From NCBI GenBank assembly GCA_004297445.1, contig SCUK01000027.1:1-49283 (forward strand): a DNA stretch of 49,283 nt, given 5' to 3'. Of this stretch, positions 1-7,484 are shown in pieces. This DNA comes from Anaerolineae bacterium. Lineage in GTDB: Bacteria > Chloroflexota > Anaerolineae > Anaerolineales > UBA11579. Made by a program: the position numbers and the translations under genes. The notes below the pieces were generated by a model that saw nothing but the letters and a program-made list of their open reading frames with translations, did no database searches and was not told the DNA's origin. Numbering within the stretch: the first letter of the stretch is position 1; the number at the start of each line of letters is the position of its first letter.

Positions 1-381
1 CAAGGCACTTGCCGGGCTATCGCTTTGGAAGATCTGAGCGGTATCCGCAAGGCTCCGGTTCGACGCTCGCAGAGAAGCAGGCACAGCAACTGGTCGTTCC
101 ACCAATTGAGACAATTTGTCAGCTACAAGGCGGAACGGGCGGGGGTGAGGGTGATCCTCGTCGACCCCCGAAACACCAGCCGGACGTGTCCCGAATGTGG
201 TCATGTGGCTAAAGCCAATCGCCGTACGCAACGTCTTTTCTCCTGTGTATCTTGTGGCTACTCTGCGCCTGCGGATACGGTTGCGGCAGTGAACATCTCT
301 GCCAGGGGCTACGTAAACAGCCCGATGGTCTCGAACCCTCCGGGTTCAGGGACAATACCCCGTCCGCTTGCGGCGGGGTAG
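1..381 (+). CDS. tnpB: TnpB-family RNA-guided nuclease, C-terminal part (cut by window edge)
   Basis: This is the C-terminal 126 codons of an IS200/IS605-type TnpB, the transposon-encoded RNA-guided DNA nuclease related to Cas12; the frame is open at the left edge. What is visible: an ALEDLSG segment near codon 10 that carries the glutamate of the split RuvC site, a zinc ribbon with CPEC at codons 63-66 and CVSC at 82-85, and a PADTVAAVN segment with the last RuvC aspartate near codon 92. All three landmarks have the order and spacing typical of the family, so the C-terminal half appears intact. The last residues (SNPPGSGTIPRP) are encoded by two stable stem-loops, as expected where the omega-RNA overlaps the end of tnpB. 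Whether the N-terminal half or a tnpA partner exists cannot be seen. Confidence 0.85.
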   Translation, partial: QGTCRAIALEDLSGIRKAPVRRSQRSRHSNWSFHQLRQFVSYKAERAGVRVILVDPRNTSRTCPECGHVAKANRRTQRLFSCVSCGYSAPADTVAAVNISARGYVNSPMVSNPPGSGTIPRPLAAG

Positions 382-385
382 TTTA
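330..385 (+). ncRNA. Candidate 3' end of a TnpB omega-RNA (reRNA) scaffold
   Basis: Two adjacent stem-loops lie at the end of tnpB. GAACCC (333-338) pairs with GGGTTC (342-347), and CCCCG-T-CCGC (358-367) pairs with GCGG-CGGGG (370-378) around a TT loop with one bulged T. They are followed by TAGTTTACTG. In IS200/IS605 elements the omega-RNA scaffold overlaps the 3' end of tnpB and ends in a stem of this kind at the transposon right end, with the guide read from the flanking DNA. The identification is by analogy, and the exact end is not known. Confidence 0.4.
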
Positions 386-705
386 CTGATACTAAAGTAC
401 GGGGTCATCCACATAACAGCCCCCATCCACCATCGTTATCTGTGGTAGCCAAAGACCAAGGGGGCAACCCTCCTCCTCACGTGCCGCTTCCGCCGTCAGG
501 CGGCAGCGGCATTTCTGCATAACACTTTTGCAACTTCTTCGTTAAGGATGGCAGGAATGCTGTATGCCGGCTTAGCGGTAGCTTTGATTCCGGCAAGGGC
601 CTTCCTCCTCCCATCCGGTCGAGCGCCACTCGACCAAACCCACTCTGGCCGCGCTGGTATAGGCGGCCAGAGGCTCGTTAAATTGGCTGATTTCAGGGGG
701 TGGTG
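386..705. other. Gene-free stretch downstream of the TnpB remnant
   Basis: I see no credible gene in these 320 bases. There is one strong imperfect stem-loop at 483-510: GCCGCT-TCCGCC, a GTCA loop, then GGCGG-C-AGCGGC. On the minus strand, open frames near 570-700 have no recognisable homology and may be decayed sequence or chance. The segment lies between the TnpB right end and the 3' end of the next minus-strand gene. Confidence 0.4.
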
Positions 706-1344
706 CTAGGTTTTGCGCGCGGCGATGCGCGGGTAAATCATTCCAACCAGCGCCAGGACGACCATCCCGATTCCCAGAATCAAAACGGGTTGGCCAAGGC
801 CCATCGTGGGAATCAGAAGCAGCGCCAGCAGTCCCAACGCCATGGAAGTGGGGAACAACAGCTTTGCGGGCGAAACAGGAAAGCGAACAAATGTCTCGGG
901 TTGCCACCACACACGCTTTGCCAGCCAGTACCCCACCGTGAGCGGCACACCGGCAAACAACGAGTGATGCAGCATGTGATAGCGCCCGGTGTCGCTCAGT
1001 GGCCCCCACCAAAGGAAATGGGCGACCAATCCATCTGTCCCAAAAACGATGAACACCGTGCCCAGGGTGAGGAAGAGTCTTAATGCCGCCTGTTTCCAGA
1101 GTTTATGCCGGGCATCCAGAAACGCCAGCGGTATGTGAATCAGGCTGGCGATAATGGCGAGAAACGCCAGGGCCATGAAGGGGACGAAATCACTTTCCTG
1201 AAATTCGCGCACCCGTGGCTCGACTTCGTAATACATCGTGACGACTGCCCCGGCGACGACGCCATAGAGCACCGCCAGCGCGAGGCAAAATGTGCTCAGG
1301 CGGGCCAACCGGATTTCCCAGGCGTAGATACTTGATTCAGACAT
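706..1344 (-). CDS. Multi-pass membrane protein of unknown function
   Basis: A 212-residue integral membrane protein that I do not recognise. About six hydrophobic segments are visible, near residues 16-37, 56-78, 86-108, 124-142, 163-182 and 187-206. Between segments three and four is a polar, aromatic- and His-rich stretch (WWGPLSDTGRYHMLHH), the only obvious candidate for a functional or metal-contacting site. The ATG start has GAGAGAGG about 8 bases upstream as a possible ribosome-binding site. It follows the MFS gene on the same strand after 72 bases. That spacer holds two CCGATT direct repeats and a small GATA-n5-TATC inverted repeat (1388-1400), so the gene may have its own regulated promoter. 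No function is proposed. Confidence 0.7.
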   Translation of the reverse strand: MSESSIYAWEIRLARLSTFCLALAVLYGVVAGAVVTMYYEVEPRVREFQESDFVPFMALAFLAIIASLIHIPLAFLDARHKLWKQAALRLFLTLGTVFIVFGTDGLVAHFLWWGPLSDTGRYHMLHHSLFAGVPLTVGYWLAKRVWWQPETFVRFPVSPAKLLFPTSMALGLLALLLIPTMGLGQPVLILGIGMVVLALVGMIYPRIAARKT

Positions 1345-1416
1345 CGCGAATGCCTCTCTCTAATCGGTCTCAGCATGACACCAATTAGATAAAGTCTATC
1401 CGATTAACCGATTGAA

Positions 1417-2619
1417 TCAAGAGGGAAACCGATTTGTCTCGTGTGCAAATCGTTGGCTGATGCCGTAGCCCACCGCAAATACCAACCCGATCAGCGGGAC
1501 CCAGCCAAGGGTGCTCATCGCCGCCAACAGGCCGTTCTGGTCCGCCATGCGCCCCACCGCCCACGCGCCAATGCCGGAGGGCAGCCAGCCCATGCCCATG
1601 GCCAGCGAAGAGGCCAGCCCGGTGCCGCGCGGCCAGGTATCCTGCGCCATCAGCAGGCCGATGGGGATGGAGGCCCCCAGCATGATGCCGGTGATGACCA
1701 GCAGCAGGATCTGCAGCGCGCCGGTGGTGTGCAGCGCCAGCCAGCCCATTGGCCCCAGCAGGGCCAGGCTCACCAGCACCACCGGCAGGCGGCCAACGCT
1801 GTCGGCAATCGGGCCGCCCATCAGGCTGCCCAGGCTGGATGCAAACAGGAGAATCGAGAAGACCGCTCCGGCTTGTTCAAGACTCATCCCGCCCGATTCA
1901 AGAAAACTGGGCAGGTAGGCATAGAACGAGCCCTGGAACCATGACCGCGCCATGACGAACAGCACGACCAGCGCCAGCGCCAACAGCGAGCCGCCTGTAG
2001 CCGGCAGGGGCGAGGTTTCTGCCGCCACCACGCGCTGGCTGCGCCCCACCTCACGAAATTGCCAGGCCAGGAACGCAGCGGAACCCAGCCCGAGGACAGC
2101 CAGCGCGCCGGTGCCCCGCAGACCCCAGCGCGCCAGCAGCAGGCCCATCAGCAGCGGGCTGAGCGCCACGCCCAGGCTGCCCGTCACGGAAAACACGGAC
2201 ATCGAGGTGCCGCGCCGCGCGCTGGCGGCGGTGGAGGCCAGCGCCGCCGCAGCCGGGTGAAAACACGCCGAGCCCAGGCCGCCCAGCGCGATGACCAGCG
2301 CAATCGCCCAATAATTCTGCGTATAGCCAATTAGCGCCATCAGGGAGCCAATCCATGCCAGTGACGCCACGATCATGCCGCGACGGCTGAGTCGGTCGCT
2401 GAGCGCCCCGAACACGGGTTGGATGAGGGTTGTGCTGGTGCTGGCGATGAGCGCCAGCGTACCAACCTGGCCGTACGACAGGCCGAGGGTGGCAATCAGC
2501 ACTGGATACACCACCGGCAGGAAGTTGAAATGCAACTCCAGCAGCATGTGGGAAAGGCCGATGAGGTACGAGAGGCGCGGGACTTCGCGGTAGGCGGAGA
2601 GGACGTTGAGTTTGACCAT
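1417..2619 (-). CDS. MFS transporter, fosmidomycin-resistance (Fsr)-like
   Basis: A 400-residue, roughly 12-helix major facilitator superfamily exporter. The N-terminus carries the pattern of the Fsr subfamily: an SHMLLELHFNFLPVVYP segment in the first helix, LSYGQVGTLALIAS, then QPVFGALSDRLSRRG (residues 67-81), the loop 2-3 signature of the superfamily. Members of this subfamily export small toxic compounds in exchange for protons; the substrate here is unknown. The ATG at 2619 was chosen over the longer open frame because it begins the recognisable family sequence, and a TAGAAT -10 box lies 13 bases upstream. The gene diverges from the TIR gene across a 101-base spacer that contains promoters for both. 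Confidence 0.85.
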   Translation of the reverse strand: MVKLNVLSAYREVPRLSYLIGLSHMLLELHFNFLPVVYPVLIATLGLSYGQVGTLALIASTSTTLIQPVFGALSDRLSRRGMIVASLAWIGSLMALIGYTQNYWAIALVIALGGLGSACFHPAAAALASTAASARRGTSMSVFSVTGSLGVALSPLLMGLLLARWGLRGTGALAVLGLGSAAFLAWQFREVGRSQRVVAAETSPLPATGGSLLALALVVLFVMARSWFQGSFYAYLPSFLESGGMSLEQAGAVFSILLFASSLGSLMGGPIADSVGRLPVVLVSLALLGPMGWLALHTTGALQILLLVITGIMLGASIPIGLLMAQDTWPRGTGLASSLAMGMGWLPSGIGAWAVGRMADQNGLLAAMSTLGWVPLIGLVFAVGYGISQRFAHETNRFPS

Positions 2620-2720
2620 GGTGAACCGGTCGATTCTAACATGCGGGCGCTTGCATCCCATCTTCGGGAGGACTACACTAGGAACAGAGTGACCCCACAT
2701 GTTGCTGAATCGAGGGAGCG

Positions 2721-4166
2721 ATGAAGATGCCTGCCGGAAACCCCCGCGTTCTCTATATGGCCCACAGCCCGGACCTGCCCGAGCGTGCCGCTGACTGGGT
2801 ATTCGATGGCTTACTGGAACGGCTGGACCGGCCACTGGGCCGCATCGACATGTTGCGGGACGCCGGCAGGCCTGACGTTCGCCAGCGTCTGGAAAACGTG
2901 TTCGATTTCACCAATGCGCTGGTGCTGGTGATCGGGCCGGACTGGCACAAAGGAGGCTGGACCGGGGCGCTCATTAACCACCTCGATGTTGCCCTGCGCC
3001 GTAACCTGCCAGTTGCTCTGGTGTTGGTCGATGGCGCGGAATTTCTCCCTGAGGCTTCCAGAAGCCTGAAGGGACTGCTGGATAGACCCAATCTTACGGT
3101 TTTCAGATTACCTTCTGAACTCGGTCATGTTGACATCCTACTTAACGTGGCAGAGGCGATCGATAAGGCGGTGGTCGAAATACCGGCGGTGGGGGAAGAG
3201 TCGGAACTGGAATTGAACTCATCCGGACTGCCCGGACTTCTGGCTGGTCAAAATCTTAATGAACTTTCCCGGCGATTGGATACACGGGTGCAAATCGTTG
3301 CTCCGCGGCACAAGACCAGAGCCGCCAACGGCGGTGAGAAGGATGAATCCGGCGCAGAGCCGGAAGCGGGTGAGGACCTGGCGCAGTTCAGCGCGTTTCA
3401 CCCGCGCGAGGCGCCCGCCAAGAAGTGGCTGAAGCTGCTGGTGTATGTGCATGCCGACGCCGCGAAGTTCAAGGTGGCCGAAGACGCCGCCGAAGAACTG
3501 GCCGATGCCCCGGAGAAGTACGCGCTGGGCGAAGGCGTGGCACAGCACGGCATCAAAAAGGGTACCGCCATCCGCATCGTGCCGCAGATGCGCGGCTTCC
3601 GTTTCGACCCGCTCGAGACCACCGTCAAGTGGGAGGACGACTACAACCGCGCCGCCTTCCGCATGATGGCCGACCCGAAAGCCCCGGGCTTCAAGGTCGG
3701 CGTGGCGGTCAATGGCCGGGTGACGTTCATGGTTGGCCCGGTCATCGTCGGCGAGGCGGAGATCTCCACCGAGATTCTGGCCGAAGGCGCCGCGGCCTCC
3801 GGCGGGCAGGCGCATGCCAGCCTCCCCATGTATCCCAAGGTATTCGTTTCGTATTCCCACAAAGACAAGGCGATTGTGGAGCAGGTGGAGCGCGCCACCG
3901 GGCTGTTGGGCGTCCAGTACCTGCGGGACGTGAATTTCTTGCGCAGCGGCGAGAAGTGGAACCCCGCCATCCTTGCCAAGATTGATGAGGCCAACCTGTT
4001 CCAGTTGTTCTGGTCGGCGAATGCCAAAGCCTCCCGGTATGTGGAGCAGGAATGGCGCCACGCCCTCGCCAAAGGCCGGCCAAACTTCATCCGCCCCACA
4101 TACTGGGAACAGCCGATGCCACAGCCGCCGCCCGAACTCGCCGACCTGGAGTTCACGCCGTATTAA
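2721..4166 (+). CDS. Protein with two TIR-like domains around a beta-rich middle domain
   Basis: A 481-residue cytoplasmic protein. The C-terminal domain (about 372-481) is a clear TIR domain: KVFVSYSHKD, a central LRSGEKW, and SRYVEQEW, whose E444 sits where TIR NADases place the catalytic glutamate (WVxxE in SARM1). The N-terminal region (about 9-155) also resembles a TIR fold, with RVLYMAHS at the first strand, VLVIGPDW, then VALRRNLPVALVLVDGAEF. It lacks both the SYSHKD motif and the catalytic glutamate, so it is probably a non-catalytic TIR. The middle (about 234-355) is a beta-rich module (KKWLKLLVYVH, GTAIRIVPQM, VTFMVGPVIVG) that I recall beside TIR domains in bacterial proteins. TIR proteins often consume NAD+ in antiphage defence; that role is inferred here. 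The ATG has GGGAG upstream. A Nudix gene follows after 92 bases. Confidence 0.8.
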   Translation: MKMPAGNPRVLYMAHSPDLPERAADWVFDGLLERLDRPLGRIDMLRDAGRPDVRQRLENVFDFTNALVLVIGPDWHKGGWTGALINHLDVALRRNLPVALVLVDGAEFLPEASRSLKGLLDRPNLTVFRLPSELGHVDILLNVAEAIDKAVVEIPAVGEESELELNSSGLPGLLAGQNLNELSRRLDTRVQIVAPRHKTRAANGGEKDESGAEPEAGEDLAQFSAFHPREAPAKKWLKLLVYVHADAAKFKVAEDAAEELADAPEKYALGEGVAQHGIKKGTAIRIVPQMRGFRFDPLETTVKWEDDYNRAAFRMMADPKAPGFKVGVAVNGRVTFMVGPVIVGEAEISTEILAEGAAASGGQAHASLPMYPKVFVSYSHKDKAIVEQVERATGLLGVQYLRDVNFLRSGEKWNPAILAKIDEANLFQLFWSANAKASRYVEQEWRHALAKGRPNFIRPTYWEQPMPQPPPELADLEFTPY

Positions 4167-4176
4167 GAGTGTGAGA

Positions 4177-4217
4177 AGGAACAGGATTGGGTCGGTCGCA
4201 TCCTTAAACCTGTCCCT
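4177..4217. repeat. Degenerate copy of the AGGGACAGG/CCTGTCCCT palindromic element
   Basis: AGGAACAGG at 4177-4185 and CCTGTCCCT at 4209-4217 pair with one mismatch around a 23-base loop. The right arm and flank (AAACCTGTCCCTATT, 4206-4220) match the right arm of the palindrome at 6285-6309 at 14 of 15 bases. The two copies bracket the Nudix and DEAD-box genes. Confidence 0.45.
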
Positions 4218-4246
4218 ATTGGCGAAGTCCTGACCATCCCCTGTTG

Positions 4247-4252
4247 TACAAT
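4247..4252 (+). promoter_or_regulatory. -10 box for a probable leaderless Nudix mRNA
   Basis: TACAAT ends six bases before the ATG at 4259, so transcription would begin at or next to the start codon. There is no purine-rich ribosome-binding site in between (only ACCCCC). No convincing -35 box was found. Confidence 0.55.
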
Positions 4253-4258
4253 ACCCCC

Positions 4259-4798
4259 ATGCCCAACCAGCAACCGCGGGTGCCCAGCGCCCGCGGCAAC
4301 CGTGAATTCACCACCTCGCCTGCCGCGGTCGTTGTCTTCCTCATCGATGAACACGAACGCCTGCTGCTGTTTAAGCATCCCGGCCGCACGCTCTGGGAAG
4401 TGGTGAGCGGCGCGCTGGAAGCCGGAGAGACAGTCTGGGAAGGCGCATTGCGCGAAGTGCGCGAAGAAGCCGGGCCGGATGTGCTTGTTGAGCCCCTGGG
4501 CGCCTTGCACACCGCCACCTTTCGCTTCGATGACAACAACCACTACATGCTCAGCCTCAGTCTGCTCATGGCCTGCCGCGCCGGGTCGGTGATTCCCGGC
4601 GATGATATGGCCGGTTCCGAGGCGCGCTGGTTTACCTTCGACGAACTGGACGACCCCGACTTGCCCCTCCTGCCACCCACCGACCAGCCCTGGCTGCGCC
4701 GCCGCGCCCTCGCCCTTTACCGCCTGTGGCAGGCCGCGCCGGTGCCGCTGGCGGAATTGCAGCGGCCAATTAACTTCTTTGGCGACGTAGTTCGGTAA
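4259..4798 (+). CDS. Nudix hydrolase
   Basis: A 179-residue Nudix-superfamily pyrophosphohydrolase, which cleaves nucleoside diphosphates linked to another moiety. The complete Nudix box is visible: G51, E57, then REVREEAG (65-72), fitting GX5EX7REUXEEXG and including the metal-binding glutamates. The fold begins with AAVVVFLID, and the C-terminal third (ARWFTFDEL) resembles the usual substrate-recognition region. The substrate cannot be told from sequence; ADP-ribose, NADH, (d)NTP and dinucleotide types are all possible. The ATG at 4259 is preferred over the upstream TTG because a TACAAT box lies six bases upstream. It follows the TIR gene on the same strand, and its stop codon overlaps the -10 box of the helicase gene. 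Confidence 0.9.
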   Translation: MPNQQPRVPSARGNREFTTSPAAVVVFLIDEHERLLLFKHPGRTLWEVVSGALEAGETVWEGALREVREEAGPDVLVEPLGALHTATFRFDDNNHYMLSLSLLMACRAGSVIPGDDMAGSEARWFTFDELDDPDLPLLPPTDQPWLRRRALALYRLWQAAPVPLAELQRPINFFGDVVR

Positions 4799-4801
4799 AA
4801 T
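4796..4801 (+). promoter_or_regulatory. -10 box for a probable leaderless DEAD-box helicase mRNA
   Basis: TAAAAT overlaps the TAA stop codon of the Nudix gene and ends eight bases before the ATG at 4810. The intervening AGAGGCTC could act as a weak ribosome-binding site if transcription starts further upstream, so leaderless initiation is likely but not certain. Confidence 0.45.
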
Positions 4802-4809
4802 AGAGGCTC

Positions 4810-6267
4810 ATGACCACCACCGATTCAAGTATCGAGAAACTGGTACAGCCGGAAGACCCGCTGCCGCCGACCTCGCTGGCCGACCTGCCCGCCTCCATGC
4901 AGGCCGCCGCGGCCCGTGCCGGCTGGACGACGCTCACCCCCGTGCAGACCTATGGCATCCCCTACCTGCGCGCCCGGCGGGACATGATGATTCAAGCCCG
5001 CACCGGCAGCGGCAAAACCGGCGCGTTCGTACTGTCCATCGTGGAGCGCATTGACACCAGCAAACCGGTGACCCAGGCGCTGGTGCTGGCCCCCACTCGC
5101 GAACTCGCCAACCAGGTGACGGAAGAAGCCCACCTGCTGGCCGGGGACAGCGGCTTGCGCGCCGTGCCGGTGTATGGCGGCGTGGGTTACGGCCCGCAGG
5201 TGCGCGGCTTCAAGGAAGGCGCGCACCTGGTGGTCGGCACGCCCGGCCGCATCCTCGACCACCTGCTTAAACGCAACCTCAACCTGGATGACCTCCAGGT
5301 GCTGGTCTTTGATGAAGCCGACCGCATGCTCTCGATGGGCTTCTACCCGGACATGCAGCGCCTGCAGGGCTACCTGCCGGATACGGACTATACCGCGGCG
5401 ATGTTCTCCGCCACCTTTCCCCCGCACGTGCAGAGCCTGGCGCGCCAATTCCTGGACGAAGCCGGATTCCTCTCCCTCAGCCGCGACCATGTGCATGTCA
5501 CCGACACCCAGCACGTGCTCTACACCGTGCCCGGCATGCAGAAGGACCGCATCCTGGTGAAAATCATCGAACTGGAGAACCCGGCGCAGGCCATCATCTT
5601 CTGCAACACCAAAGACCGGGTGCATTATGTAGCCCGCGTGTTGCAGCGCTTCGGTTACAACGCCGACGAATTGAGCAGCGACCTTTCGCAAAGCAAGCGC
5701 GAGCAAGTGCTGGCGCGGGTGCGCGAGGGCAAACTGCGCTTCCTGGTTGCCACCGACGTGGCCTCGCGCGGCCTGGACATCCCCGAACTATCGCACGTAT
5801 TCCAGTACGAGTTGCCGGAAGAACACGAACTGTACATCCACCGCGCCGGCCGCACCGGCCGGGCCGGAGCCTCCGGTGTAGCCATCACCTTGGCGGCCAC
5901 CGATGATATGCGCTACCTGAAGCGCGTGCAGGGCGTTTACAAGATTGAATTTGAGGAGCGCGATATGCCTACTGATGAAGACGTCCAAAGCACCGTCAGC
6001 CAGCGGCTGGCCGCCATTCTGGAACAACGCCTGCGCGACCGCGATCGCCTGCAGGTGGAGCGTATGAAGCGCTTCGAGCCCCTTCTGGATGAACTCCTGG
6101 CCAACGAAGAAGGCCGCGCCCTGCTCACCATGCTGCTGGATGATACCTACCACAACGCCCAGCACCAGCCGCCGGACCTGCCGCCCATCGGCACCGCCAG
6201 CCGCGATGAAGGGCAGGCCAGCGGTGGCGGTGGCCGTCGCCGTCCCGACCGCCGCAAACGGGGGTAG
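4810..6267 (+). CDS. DEAD-box ATP-dependent RNA helicase
   Basis: A 485-residue DEAD-box helicase that unwinds RNA using ATP. All core motifs are present in order: Q motif (WTTLTPVQTYGIPYL, about 39-53), motif I ARTGSGKT (63-70), PTRELA (95-100), VGTPGR (142-147), DEAD (168-171), SAT in FSATFP, AIIFCNTKD, ATDVASRGLDIP and HRAGRTGRAG. A charged C-terminal extension of about 120 residues ends in a Gly-rich then Arg-rich tail (GGGGRRRPDRRKRG), typical of the non-specific RNA-binding tails of RhlE/CsdA-like helicases. The exact subfamily is not assigned. The gene starts 11 bases after the Nudix stop with its own -10 box. Confidence 0.95.
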   Translation: MTTTDSSIEKLVQPEDPLPPTSLADLPASMQAAAARAGWTTLTPVQTYGIPYLRARRDMMIQARTGSGKTGAFVLSIVERIDTSKPVTQALVLAPTRELANQVTEEAHLLAGDSGLRAVPVYGGVGYGPQVRGFKEGAHLVVGTPGRILDHLLKRNLNLDDLQVLVFDEADRMLSMGFYPDMQRLQGYLPDTDYTAAMFSATFPPHVQSLARQFLDEAGFLSLSRDHVHVTDTQHVLYTVPGMQKDRILVKIIELENPAQAIIFCNTKDRVHYVARVLQRFGYNADELSSDLSQSKREQVLARVREGKLRFLVATDVASRGLDIPELSHVFQYELPEEHELYIHRAGRTGRAGASGVAITLAATDDMRYLKRVQGVYKIEFEERDMPTDEDVQSTVSQRLAAILEQRLRDRDRLQVERMKRFEPLLDELLANEEGRALLTMLLDDTYHNAQHQPPDLPPIGTASRDEGQASGGGGRRRPDRRKRG

Positions 6268-6284
6268 GAGGATTCGTCACGGGT

Positions 6285-6309
6285 AGGGACCGGTTTCAAA
6301 CCTGTCCCT
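6285..6309. repeat. Intergenic palindrome downstream of the helicase gene
   Basis: AGGGAC-C-GGTTT, a single C, then AAACC-T-GTCCCT: an 11-bp arm with one mismatch. It lies 18 bases after the helicase stop, where a terminator would be expected, but has no T-run. Its right arm is repeated with one change near 4206-4220. Confidence 0.6.
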
Positions 6310-6453
6310 GTTACCGTTTGGAGCATCCCACCAGAAGAACATCCGCCGTCTCTTTACCATCTCTTTACACCCCCCTAGCATCCCTAAAACACCCCTCCGG
6401 TATCCTCCAGAGAGTGCAAATAATCTGCACACACACTACTTGGAGGTGTACCG

Positions 6454-7326
6454 ATGATAAAGAAAATGTTGTTTGTCCTGCTGACTGTGAGCCTGCTCGC
6501 CGCGCTGGTCGTTGTGCCGGCCCTGGCCGAAGGCGATGGCCCCGGTGGGCCGGGCGGCCCCGGCCGGCGCGGGCGCGCTATCGGCCAGGTCACCGAAATC
6601 GGCAGCGATTCGTTCACCGTCAGCAGCCCGCAGGGCGAGGAACGCGTCATTCAGGTGACCGATGAAACCGCCTTTCACAACTTTGATGGCAGTGAAGCCC
6701 AATTCGCTGACCTGACCGTGGGGGCGTGGGTCGGCGGGCACGCCGAGCAGAACGACGACGAGAACTGGACGGCGGTCAACGTCATCCTGCTGCCGGAAGA
6801 CTTCGAGCCCGGCGCGTTCAAACCCGGCCACGGGCTGGGCGGCGAAGTGCTCAGTACCAGCGTCAACAGCATCACGATTGAGACCCACCTGGGTGAGGAA
6901 ATCACCGTGACGGTAAACGTTGAGACCGAATATGTCGGCGGCATCGCCAGCCTGTCCGAGGTCGAAGTCGGCATGCAGATTGGCATCGCCGTGGAAAAGC
7001 AGGACGATGACAGCCTGCTCGCCGTACAGGTGCTGGCCGGGCCGTACAGCGGCGAGGAGCGCGCCGTTGGGCTCATCACCGAAATCGGTTCGGATAGCCT
7101 GACGATTGAGGCCCGCGATGGTGACGCGTTGACCTTCAGCGTGGATGCCGATACCGAGTTCTTGAGCCGGGACAACAGCCTCACCGGGCTGGATGATCTG
7201 GAAACTGAGCAGGGTGTGCTGGTGTTCTATGAAACGCTGGACGACGGCAGCCTGCATGCCATTGCCATCGGCGCCCGAGTGGACGGCCCGCGCGGCCCGG
7301 GTGGTTTCGGCGGCCCGGAGAATTAA
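6454..7326 (+). CDS. Secreted DUF5666-repeat protein
   Basis: A 290-residue exported protein. Residues 1-25 form a signal peptide (KK, a hydrophobic core, then PALAEG). A Gly/Pro/Arg-rich spacer follows, then three repeats of a beta-barrel-like DUF5666 unit of about 75 residues. Each repeat has the same frame: GQVTEIGSDSFTV, GGEVLSTSVNSITI and GLITEIGSDSLTI open the units, and VGAWVGG, VGMQIGI and EQGVLVF close them. The function of DUF5666 is unknown; such proteins are found in the envelope. The C-terminus returns to a Gly/Pro-rich tail (GPRGPGGFGGPEN). The ATG is preceded by a strong TTGGAGGTG ribosome-binding site. It is transcribed alone, converging on the amylase gene across two large stem-loops. 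Confidence 0.8.
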   Translation: MIKKMLFVLLTVSLLAALVVVPALAEGDGPGGPGGPGRRGRAIGQVTEIGSDSFTVSSPQGEERVIQVTDETAFHNFDGSEAQFADLTVGAWVGGHAEQNDDENWTAVNVILLPEDFEPGAFKPGHGLGGEVLSTSVNSITIETHLGEEITVTVNVETEYVGGIASLSEVEVGMQIGIAVEKQDDDSLLAVQVLAGPYSGEERAVGLITEIGSDSLTIEARDGDALTFSVDADTEFLSRDNSLTGLDDLETEQGVLVFYETLDDGSLHAIAIGARVDGPRGPGGFGGPEN

Positions 7327-7363
7327 GCCGGACGAGCTGACCAGCCTATTTGCTTATCGAAGT

Positions 7364-7407
7364 GCAGGGGCACGGCGAAGGTTGCGAAGCAACTCGCGTG
7401 TCCCTGC
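7364..7407. repeat. Stem-loop 1 of a tandem pair (convergent junction)
   Basis: GCAGGGGCACG (7364-7374) pairs with CGTGTCCCTGC (7397-7407). The apical helix is GTTGC-GAA-GCAAC (7381-7393) with bulges between. It is located between convergent genes, so bidirectional transcription termination is the simplest role, although no T-run follows. Confidence 0.65.
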
Positions 7408-7415
7408 CACGTGTA

Positions 7416-7460
7416 CCTTGCGAAGGTTAAAGGATGCGAAGCATCTAAACCTTCGCAAGG
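7416..7460. repeat. Stem-loop 2 of a tandem pair (convergent junction)
   Basis: CCTTGCGAAGGTT (7416-7428) pairs perfectly with AACCTTCGCAAGG (7448-7460). Inside lies a second helix GATGC-GAA-GCATC (7433-7445). The apical G-x-TGC-GAA-GCA-x-C design is the same as in stem-loop 1, so the two probably share an origin. TTTG follows on the plus strand. Confidence 0.7.
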
Positions 7461-7484
7461 TTTGTTAATAGAGAGGTGGGTGTC

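Noticed and set aside
386-705. Possible N-terminal remnant of a second TnpB-like gene on the minus strand near 570-700
   Set aside because: The resemblance is only a few residues around a FNEPLAAY stretch, with a stop soon after; too weak to call.
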